NCBI RefSeq assembly: GCF_013201975.1 | Contig: NZ_CP053845.1 | Location: forward strand, 1,240,001 to 1,304,000 | Origin: Campylobacter sp. CCUG 57310 | GTDB lineage: Bacteria; Campylobacterota; Campylobacteria; Campylobacterales; Campylobacteraceae | DNA: 64,000 nucleotides | Reading direction: 5' to 3' | Shown: one piece after another, positions 56,914-64,000 of the stretch | Numbering within the stretch: the first letter of the stretch is position 1 | How the letters are laid out: every line of letters begins with the position of its first letter | Made by a program: the position numbers and the translations under genes | Notes under the pieces: generated by a model | What the model saw: only the letters and a program-made list of their open reading frames with translations | Told to the model about the DNA's origin: nothing | The model's database searches: none

Positions 56914-59900
56914 TTAAAAATCTGTTTTGATGTCTGAGTCTATTTGAATTTGGATAGTCTTACCGTCTACTTGATTTACGCTTTCATAGACTTTAAAGCC
57001 CGCTTCGGCTTTTGACTGATCGGCTGACTCTCTCCACTCGCCTTTGCCTGCAACTTTATCGTTAGCATCACCTAGTATCTTTAGTACGGTGTTAGAATCA
57101 TCGGTCACGTCAAATACGTCTTTAGCTGTGATAGTTAGCTTAACAGCCCCACTAGCGCCGTCATTACCTAGCTTTATAGCCTCAAAGCTATCTATCTTCT
57201 TGTCTAGATTTGCAACTTTACTTAGATCGATATCTGAGTTAAACACTAAAGTATCTTTGCCCAAACCACCATAGATAGCTTTCTTGCTGGCATCATACTC
57301 AACAACGTTGTCTTTGCCGTCATCTGTGATTTTCATGCCAAAAGATACAAGCTTACTTGAAATACCTTTTTGATCAACAACTTTTGATGTAACAGTTATA
57401 TCAGTTCCCGGCTTCGTAAGTATAGTTGCTCCAACTTTTCCAAAGTCTATATCTTGTTGAGCTATTCGGTATTCTTGTGTAATATTTTTTGTATTGTCAT
57501 CAGGATCAGTATAGCTTATAACCATTTTATCGCCCACTACAACATCGTCAGGAAGACGCATAAATATCTTAGTAGAGCTTGCATCTCCGTCTTTTGCATT
57601 TTGCTCAGGATTGATAGTTATTACACCTTTATCAAAACTACCTTCAGTAAACTCCATAAATTTTACATCTTGCATTTTCAGCAACTGCGCGCTATCTTCA
57701 CTTTCTGATTTATCTTTACCTTCGCTATTTGTAAGCTCTGCTTTTACAGATGTTTTTTGTTTTTCAATCATGGCTATATTTTCAAGCTTGATAGCATTAT
57801 CAACAATTTTTAATTGAGCATTTGTAGTATTATCCGTAACAGTTACAACACCTTTATCATCTTTATGGATAGTAAATTCTTTGACAATAGGTGCTTTATT
57901 TGGTTCATTGATAGTTACTTTCAACTTATCGCCCTCTATAACGTTACTTGGAAGCTTAATGCTTACCGTAGTAGATCTGAAATTAATATCTTGCATAGCT
58001 TCATCTCTACTCATAATACCATCATTGCTAACATCCTCGTCAAATACAACCTCTAACTCTTGCTTAATAGTTTCTAGCTCAACTTCTTTGCTTTGAGTTA
58101 TTATATCTTTTCCTGTAACGTCTTGAATTTTAGCAGTCACTGATGTTTTTTGACCTTCAAGCACTCTAAGGTTTTGAATTTTAATTGTATTTTCAATAAC
58201 ATCGACTTTTTGCCCTTTAGAATCAATTGCACTAATTATACCCCTAACATCTTTTTGAATAGTAAACGTTTCGGTTCTTGAAACAGATCCGCCACCTGCT
58301 TGCGGTTCGCTAATAGTAACTACTACTTTATCGCCAGAAACAACATCTTTTGGAATTGTTACGCTAGCAGTTGTCTTATGTAACTCTGTATCGCCCATAC
58401 TTTCATCTCTGCTTAACTTGCCATTTCTGCTAGCATTATCCTCATCAAATGAAACGGTTAATTCTTTTGTAATAGGAGATAAAGATAATGTTCCTTCAGC
58501 AGAACCTCTGCCGTCTATTTCAGCTTTAACAGCAGAAGATCTATCCTCAGACATCCTGATGCCTTCTATTCTAATATTGCCGTCACTATCAACAGGGACA
58601 TCCTTTCCCGCCTGATCTCTAACAGTTATCCCCGCCTTACTACTTTCTACCGCATATGTTCTAACCTCAATCAATCCGTCTGCATGAGTTATACTTACTT
58701 TTAAAGTGTCTCCCGTTGTTGCGTCGCTTGGGATAGTAACTCTAGCCGTAGTAGTATCCAAAGAGCCGTCCTTCATCGCTTCATCTCTAGTTAGCTTACC
58801 GTCTTTACTATCATTATCTTCATTAAATATCACGCCGATTTTTCTAACACCGGGACCTGTTCCGGTAATCTCAAGAATATTAGAAGCGCTTACTTTGTCG
58901 GTTCCTTTGCTATCCGTTACTTTGGCTTCAACATCAATTTTATTTTCTTCAGTGATATGTATAGCAATCTTGGCTACATTATCAGTTACTTGTATCTCTT
59001 CACTTCCACCCTTAAGAGTTATATTGCCACTATCGTCTTTATGAATGGTATATTGCTTTTCAAGAACACCTTTTTTATCTCCAACAGATAATGTTAATTT
59101 ATCGCCATCTACTATATTGCTAGGAAGTTTAATGCTGACAGTCGTTTTATTTGTTTCATTATCTTTAGAATTTTCACCTGGAGACAAAATTCCGTTTTCA
59201 CTAGTGTCCTCATCAAATTTAATAGACATATCATCATTTAGCTTAGTCAAGATACTAGAGTTATTAGCCTCTGCTTTACTTATGCCTTTACTATCCTGCG
59301 TTTTGGCTTCTACAGTAGTTTTCTTATCAGGACTCATAAAAACACCGTCTATCTTGATAGTGTTATTATCATAGACTTTTACTGCTTTTCCTTGCATATC
59401 TTTAATGATTACTACCCCGTTCAGATCTTTTTCAATGCTATACTGGGTATGCATTACGCTATCTGTTCCTTCTTTAACAGTAACCATAAGCTTATCGCCG
59501 CTTACGACATTACTTGGGATTTTAATGCTTACGGTAGTTTCATACAAATTCTTATCTTTAGATGCTTCATCTCTTGATAAAATTGTATTCTTACTAGTAT
59601 CTTCATCAAACATTACAGCCATTTCGTTAAGATCTGCTAAAGTGTTTTCACTTGTTGCTGAAGAAGTTCCAAAAGCATCGGTTATCTCGGCTTTAACAGT
59701 TGTCTTTTTACCAGGAAGAGTATCGATACCAATTAGTTTAAAACTATTATTTGTAGCCATATCTATAGGCTTGCCGGTACTATTATCTATTATGGTTACT
59801 TTTCCGTTATTTTTGTCTTTATTTATAGTGTATTCTTTAATAGTTGTTTTATCAGCTCCATTTTCTTGAGGCTCTACTATAGTTACTTTTAGTTTATCAC

Positions 59901-62900
59901 CTGTAACTGTATTTTTTGGAATTTTAATAGTTACTGGAGTATTGAAAAGATCATTATCAGACACTGCATCATTTCTACTTGTAACCTTAGCGCCTTTAGC
60001 TTCATCAAATATTACTTCAGGCGTTTTTAAGGCTTCTACGCCTATAGATTTAACATCTGTCGAGGCATCAGGCTTTGAGTCAGAATAATCAACTTTAGCC
60101 TTAATAGTAGTATCGTTCGCTTTGCTTTCAGGATCATTTATGTCTCTTGGCTTCATTGCAATATTAGGCAACTTAAATACGTAAGGATCGTCCGTTGGAA
60201 CTAGAGCTTTATCCGTGCCGCCGCCTGAAATGGTTACAAGACCTGTATTTTCATCAACAGTAAACGTATATTCTACATTCTTCTCTGCCTTACCAGGCTC
60301 TTTGATAGTTAAAATCAACTTATCGCCTGTTTTTACATTATCAGGTATAGTGATTGTTGCTGTAGTTTTATCAAGCTTGCCATCAGAGATAGCTTCTTGT
60401 CTGGTTAGAAGCTCAAGATTTTGTATCTCGTCAAATTTAACATCAATAGTTCTTAGTCCAAGCTCAACGCAGTCTGTATTAGAATTTTCACTTTTATCGA
60501 CACCGCCATCCTTATCTTTTAAGATAGCCGAAACTTCTGTTTTTACACCAGATAGAACAGGGATATCGGTAGTTACTTTTTTATTATCTATATCAGTTTG
60601 AGTAAGGGTTACCTCTTTTGTTAGTTTAGGTCCGTTAGGATTGTTAATATCAGTATAAGCTACTTTCATCTTATCACCGACAACAGCTCCTTCAGGTATA
60701 GTAATCTCTGCGGTTGTTTTTCGAAGATTATTATCTCCTTTTTTATTTTCTTCTCCGGAAAGGTATCCATCATTATTGGTATCTTCAATCAAAGTAACAA
60801 CAGGCGCTATATCTATCCTTGCTTCATCAGAACCTAAATCGCTTATACTGCCGACCGCATTTGTAATAGTAGCTTCGACTTTATACATGCTCTTGTTTGT
60901 CAAATTTCCTATTTGTACATTTTCACCATTGTTTCTAAGACTATCTAGCATATTTTGATCGGTAATCTTTATAGTCTTTGTATCTATAACATTTCCATCT
61001 TTATATACTTTAATATTTAAGATATCGCCGATCGAAACTTTTTTATCGCCACTATCTTGAGGAATTTTTACATTGACAGTTGTCTTGCTTTGATCGCCGT
61101 CACTAGAATTTTCGTCATGATTTATAATTTTATTATCGGTTCCTGCGCGCGCGCCATCTTCTACAAAAGTAACTTCAGGTGGTGGTGGTGGAGTCAAGCT
61201 TACAAGTATTTTGTCGCTTACAGTTTCACTCTTGTTGCCTGCTTTATCGGTAATAGTAGCTTCTGCCGTATATGTTTTATTGTTTTCTATAGATACATTT
61301 ACTTCATAAAATTTATCATTAAAAATTGATTGGTTAATAACCACCTTATTAGTTCTTGTTATCAAACCATCCGCAACTTTAATATCTATAGTATCTCCCA
61401 CTTTGGCATCATCAGGTATAATTACTCTTACTCTTGTAAATTGCTCATTACCATCTGATCTATTTTCAAACCTATTCAATATTCCATCATTATTTAAACT
61501 AGGATTTGCATTTCCTACACTATATCCATCCTCTACAAAAATTATTTGAGGACTTTTAACTGATATATCTACTGTTACCCCATCACTTCCTTTAGGACTT
61601 TCATTACCTGCCTTGTCGGTAATAGTGGCTTCTACTTTTGAAAGCTTGCCGTCTTCAACAGGAATATTTTCCATAACATAGCCATTATTTTTGATGTCAG
61701 GAGTAACTATTACTGTTTTGTTTTCCTTTGTTCCATCCGGTTTTGTAATAGTGATATTTAATGTATCGCCTACCTCTGTTGCAGGAGGAACTGTTATGGT
61801 TACTTTTGTTTGATTTGGATTGCCGTCTGAATCGTTTTCTGATTTGTTTAGTAATCCGTCATTATTTGTATCTTCATCAAATTTAACCGTAGGCGCAGGG
61901 GTTGGAGTTATATCTACTGTTACCCCATCACTTCCTTTAGGACTTTCATTACCTGCCTTGTCGGTAATAGTGGCTTCTACTTTTGAAAGCTTGCCGTCTT
62001 CAACAGGAATATTTTCCATAACATAGCCATTATTTTTGATGTCAGGAGTAACTATTACTGTTTTGTTTTCCTTTGTTCCATCCGGTTTTGTAATAGTGAT
62101 ATTTAATGTATCGCCTACCTCTGTTGCAGGAGGAACTGTTATGGTTACTTTTGTTTGATTTGGATTGCCGTCTGAATCGTTTTCTGATTTGTTTAGTAAT
62201 CCGTCATTATTTGTATCTTCATCAAATTTAACCGTAGGCGCAGGGGTTGGAGTTATATCTACTGTTACCCCATCACTTCCTTTAGGACTTTCATTACCTG
62301 CCTTGTCGGTAATAGTGGCTTCTACTTTTGAAAGCTTGCCGTCTTCAACAGGAATATTTTCCATAACATAGCCATTATTTTTGATGTCAGGAGTAACTAT
62401 TACTGTTTTGTTTTCCTTTGTTCCATCCGGTTTTGTAATAGTGATATTTAATGTATCGCCTACCTCTGTTGCAGGAGGAACTGTTATGGTTACTTTTGTT
62501 TGATTTGGATTGCCGTCTGAATCGTTTTCTGATTTGTTTAGTAATCCGTCATTATTTGTATCTTCATCAAATTTAACCGTAGGCGCAGGGGTTGGAGTTA
62601 TATCTACTGTTACCCCATCACTTCCTTTAGGACTTTCATTACCTGCCTTGTCGGTAATAGTGGCTTCTACTTTTGAAAGCTTGCCGTCTTCAACAGGAAT
62701 ATTTTCCATAACATAGCCATTATTTTTGATGTCAGGAGTAACTATTACTGTTTTGTTTTCCTTTGTTCCATCCGGTTTTGTAATAGTGATATTTAATGTA
62801 TCGCCTACCTCTGTTGCAGGAGGAACTGTTATGGTTACTTTTGTTTGATTTGGATTGCCGTCTGAATCGTTTTCTGATTTGTTTAGTAATCCGTCATTAT

Positions 62901-64000
62901 TTGTATCTTCATCAAATTTAACCGTAGGCGCAGGGGTTGGAGTTATATCTACTGTTACCCCATCACTTCCTTTAGGACTTTCATTACCTGCCTTGTCGGT
63001 AATAGTGGCTTCTACTTTTGAAAGCTTGCCGTCTTCAACAGGAATATTTTCCATAACATAGCCATTATTTTTGATGTCAGGAGTAACTATTACTGTTTTG
63101 TTTTCCTTTGTTCCATCCGGTTTTGTAATAGTGATATTTAATGTATCGCCTACCTCTGTTGCAGGAGGAACTGTTATGGTTACTTTTGTTTGATTTGGAT
63201 TGCCGTCTGAATCGTTTTCTGATTTGTTTAGTAATCCGTCATTATTTGTATCTTCATCAAATTTAACCGTAGGCGCAGGGGTTGGAGTTATATCTACTGT
63301 TACCCCATCACTTCCTTTAGGACTTTCATTACCTGCCTTGTCGGTAATAGTGGCTTCTACTTTTGAAAGCTTGCCGTCTTCAACAGGAATATTTTCCATA
63401 ACATAGCCATTATTTTTGATGTCAGGAGTAACTATTACTGTTTTGTTTTCCTTTGTTCCATCCGGTTTTGTAATAGTGATATTTAATGTATCGCCTACCT
63501 CTGTTGCAGGAGGAACTGTTATGGTTACTTTTGTTTGATTTGGATTGCCGTCTGAATCGTTTTCTGATTTGTTTAGTAATCCGTCATTATTTGTATCTTC
63601 ATCAAATTTAACCGTAGGCGCAGGGGTTGGAGTTATATCTACTGTTACCCCATCACTTCCTTTAGGACTTTCATTACCTGCCTTGTCGGTAATAGTGGCT
63701 TCTACTTTTGAAAGCTTGCCGTCTTCAACAGGAATATTTTCCATAACATAGCCATTATTTTTGATGTCAGGAGTAACTATTACTGTTTTGTTTTCCTTTG
63801 TTCCATCCGGTTTTGTAATAGTGATATTTAATGTATCGCCTACCTCTGTTGCAGGAGGAACTGTTATGGTTACTTTTGTTTGATTTGGATTGCCGTCTGA
63901 ATCGTTTTCTGATTTGTTTAGTAATCCGTCATTATTTGTATCTTCATCAAATTTAACCGTAGGCGCAGGGGTTGGAGTTATATCTACTGTTACCCCATCA
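56914..64000 (-). CDS. Giant repetitive adhesin, probably type I secreted (5' end beyond window)
   Basis: The frame is open from the stop at 56914 to the right edge, more than 2350 residues, with the start outside. From the N-terminal side it has at least seven 115-residue repeats that look identical at DNA level (61565-63979). About eleven diverged repeats of 110-135 residues follow (to about 57330). Each repeat is a beta-rich unit, typically starting FDED, then an EF-hand-like loop such as DTNNDGLLNKSE, then KTTVSIKLPS-type and GDKLKVTI strands. The last 130 residues (NVVEYDASKKAIYGGLGKDTL, FEAIKL, LTITAKDVFDVTDDSNTVLKI) resemble the C-terminal targeting region of LapA/BapA-like type I secreted adhesins. 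It likely binds surfaces or host cells and binds calcium. Transporter genes are not in view. Confidence 0.85.
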   Translation of the reverse strand, partial: DGVTVDITPTPAPTVKFDEDTNNDGLLNKSENDSDGNPNQTKVTITVPPATEVGDTLNITITKPDGTKENKTVIVTPDIKNNGYVMENIPVEDGKLSKVEATITDKAGNESPKGSDGVTVDITPTPAPTVKFDEDTNNDGLLNKSENDSDGNPNQTKVTITVPPATEVGDTLNITITKPDGTKENKTVIVTPDIKNNGYVMENIPVEDGKLSKVEATITDKAGNESPKGSDGVTVDITPTPAPTVKFDEDTNNDGLLNKSENDSDGNPNQTKVTITVPPATEVGDTLNITITKPDGTKENKTVIVTPDIKNNGYVMENIPVEDGKLSKVEATITDKAGNESPKGSDGVTVDITPTPAPTVKFDEDTNNDGLLNKSENDSDGNPNQTKVTITVPPATEVGDTLNITITKPDGTKENKTVIVTPDIKNNGYVMENIPVEDGKLSKVEATITDKAGNESPKGSDGVTVDITPTPAPTVKFDEDTNNDGLLNKSENDSDGNPNQTKVTITVPPATEVGDTLNITITKPDGTKENKTVIVTPDIKNNGYVMENIPVEDGKLSKVEATITDKAGNESPKGSDGVTVDITPTPAPTVKFDEDTNNDGLLNKSENDSDGNPNQTKVTITVPPATEVGDTLNITITKPDGTKENKTVIVTPDIKNNGYVMENIPVEDGKLSKVEATITDKAGNESPKGSDGVTVDITPTPAPTVKFDEDTNNDGLLNKSENDSDGNPNQTKVTITVPPATEVGDTLNITITKPDGTKENKTVIVTPDIKNNGYVMENIPVEDGKLSKVEATITDKAGNESPKGSDGVTVDISVKSPQIIFVEDGYSVGNANPSLNNDGILNRFENRSDGNEQFTRVRVIIPDDAKVGDTIDIKVADGLITRTNKVVINQSIFNDKFYEVNVSIENNKTYTAEATITDKAGNKSETVSDKILVSLTPPPPPEVTFVEDGARAGTDNKIINHDENSSDGDQSKTTVNVKIPQDSGDKKVSIGDILNIKVYKDGNVIDTKTIKITDQNMLDSLRNNGENVQIGNLTNKSMYKVEATITNAVGSISDLGSDEARIDIAPVVTLIEDTNNDGYLSGEENKKGDNNLRKTTAEITIPEGAVVGDKMKVAYTDINNPNGPKLTKEVTLTQTDIDNKKVTTDIPVLSGVKTEVSAILKDKDGGVDKSENSNTDCVELGLRTIDVKFDEIQNLELLTRQEAISDGKLDKTTATITIPDNVKTGDKLILTIKEPGKAEKNVEYTFTVDENTGLVTISGGGTDKALVPTDDPYVFKLPNIAMKPRDINDPESKANDTTIKAKVDYSDSKPDASTDVKSIGVEALKTPEVIFDEAKGAKVTSRNDAVSDNDLFNTPVTIKIPKNTVTGDKLKVTIVEPQENGADKTTIKEYTINKDKNNGKVTIIDNSTGKPIDMATNNSFKLIGIDTLPGKKTTVKAEITDAFGTSSATSENTLADLNEMAVMFDEDTSKNTILSRDEASKDKNLYETTVSIKIPSNVVSGDKLMVTVKEGTDSVMHTQYSIEKDLNGVVIIKDMQGKAVKVYDNNTIKIDGVFMSPDKKTTVEAKTQDSKGISKAEANNSSILTKLNDDMSIKFDEDTSENGILSPGENSKDNETNKTTVSIKLPSNIVDGDKLTLSVGDKKGVLEKQYTIHKDDSGNITLKGGSEEIQVTDNVAKIAIHITEENKIDVEAKVTDSKGTDKVSASNILEITGTGPGVRKIGVIFNEDNDSKDGKLTRDEAMKDGSLDTTTARVTIPSDATTGDTLKVSITHADGLIEVRTYAVESSKAGITVRDQAGKDVPVDSDGNIRIEGIRMSEDRSSAVKAEIDGRGSAEGTLSLSPITKELTVSFDEDNASRNGKLSRDESMGDTELHKTTASVTIPKDVVSGDKVVVTISEPQAGGGSVSRTETFTIQKDVRGIISAIDSKGQKVDVIENTIKIQNLRVLEGQKTSVTAKIQDVTGKDIITQSKEVELETIKQELEVVFDEDVSNDGIMSRDEAMQDINFRSTTVSIKLPSNVIEGDKLKVTINEPNKAPIVKEFTIHKDDKGVVTVTDNTTNAQLKIVDNAIKLENIAMIEKQKTSVKAELTNSEGKDKSESEDSAQLLKMQDVKFMEFTEGSFDKGVITINPEQNAKDGDASSTKIFMRLPDDVVVGDKMVISYTDPDDNTKNITQEYRIAQQDIDFGKVGATILTKPGTDITVTSKVVDQKGISSKLVSFGMKITDDGKDNVVEYDASKKAIYGGLGKDTLVFNSDIDLSKVANLDKKIDSFEAIKLGNDGASGAVKLTITAKDVFDVTDDSNTVLKILGDANDKVAGKGEWRESADQSKAEAGFKVYESVNQVDGKTIQIQIDSDIKTDF
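57330..61564 (-). repeat. Diverged repeats of the same adhesin module
   Basis: Roughly eleven protein repeats of 110-135 residues follow the identical array toward the C-terminus. They share the pattern FDED, EF-hand-like loop, TTV.I.IP strand, GDKL.VT and a final AEITD/AKTQD-type strand, but differ widely in sequence. Examples of the loop are DTNNDGYLSGEE, DVSNDGIMSRDE and DTSENGILSPGE. The boundaries are approximate. Confidence 0.8.
61565..64000 (-). repeat. Tandem array of 345-bp repeats that appear identical
   Basis: A 345-base unit repeats with starts at 61565, 61910, 62255, 62600, 62945, 63290 and 63635, and an eighth copy cut by the edge at 63980. I see no base difference between copies. 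The unit is 115 codons, so copy-number change keeps the reading frame. Translated units carry VTVDITPTPAPTVKFDEDTN, the EF-hand-like loop and IKNNGYVMENIPVEDG. The array belongs to the adhesin gene. Confidence 0.92.

Noticed and set aside
61820-63751. Identical 68-residue plus-strand frames repeated every 345 bases
   Set aside because: They are antisense shadows of the adhesin repeat; no ribosome binding site or separate composition supports them.
61565-64000. CRISPR array
   Set aside because: The unit is 345 bases, coding, and copies join directly without variable spacers.

Overview
The window reads as chromosomal DNA of a Campylobacter species (Campylobacterota, former Epsilonproteobacteria) outside the C. 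jejuni/coli pair. The evidence is a low-GC genome with consensus extended -10 promoters (TGnTATAAT), many 1-8 base gene overlaps, and gene blocks I know from C. jejuni or Helicobacter: flhA-rrf2-rpsO, hrcA-grpE-dnaK, peb4-fba-MotA/MotB-like, rppH-lysC-hobA-holB-folP-ligA-tlyA-ribF-cmoA, yibQ-dprA-ruvX, rpsF-ssb-rpsR, and lon-bamD facing fliW. The species assignment is inference from memory; no search was run.

Layout. 1-2369: truncated flhA behind an Rrf2 regulator. 2508-3280: rpsO, then a small HTH/hypothetical pair next to a very AT-rich gap. 3519-6909: heat-shock operon hrcA-grpE-dnaK with CIRCE-like and HAIR-like operators around one promoter. 7008-14506 (minus strand): peb4, fba, a MotA/MotB-like pair resembling ZorA/ZorB, an ACC-deaminase-like PLP enzyme without a normal start codon, hisD, flaC and a 45-codon ORF. 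14614-18281: nth, then on the minus strand a Tat-exported transglutaminase-like protein, MerT-like and MerP-like proteins and pepD. 18370-26583: a nine-gene housekeeping run (RNA decapping, lysine biosynthesis, replication, folate, ligase, rRNA and tRNA modification, flavin). 26726-31139: hemW, then tatB-tatC-queA and a degenerate hybrid-kinase-like protein. 31157-34618: ruvX, dprA, yibQ-like, ilvC. 34768-38484: HDOD protein, rnr, holA. 38569-39812: rpsF-ssb-rpsR with a structured leader. 39938-42018: a D-threonine aldolase-like enzyme and an orphan membrane-anchored protein. 42102-45704: lon, bamD, fliW. 45735-51668: a 1295-residue DUF11-type surface protein coupled to three prepilin-like genes. 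51708-56754: hpf, a tautomerase, recG, an M16-like protein without its zinc motif, mqnC. 56914-64000: the 3' part of a giant repetitive, probably type-I-secreted adhesin gene that continues past the right edge.

The most interesting accessory parts are two surface systems. The first is a PilY1/PilV/PilW/PilX-like cluster in which a DUF11 protein takes the place of PilY1 and all three gene junctions are the same TAATG overlap. The second is the giant adhesin, with at least seven 345-base repeats that look identical, then about eleven diverged repeats, most carrying an EF-hand-like calcium loop. Regulatory highlights are the probable dual HspR/HrcA control region and the hairpin leader of rpsF. 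No tRNA, rRNA, CRISPR array, insertion sequence or phage gene was seen.
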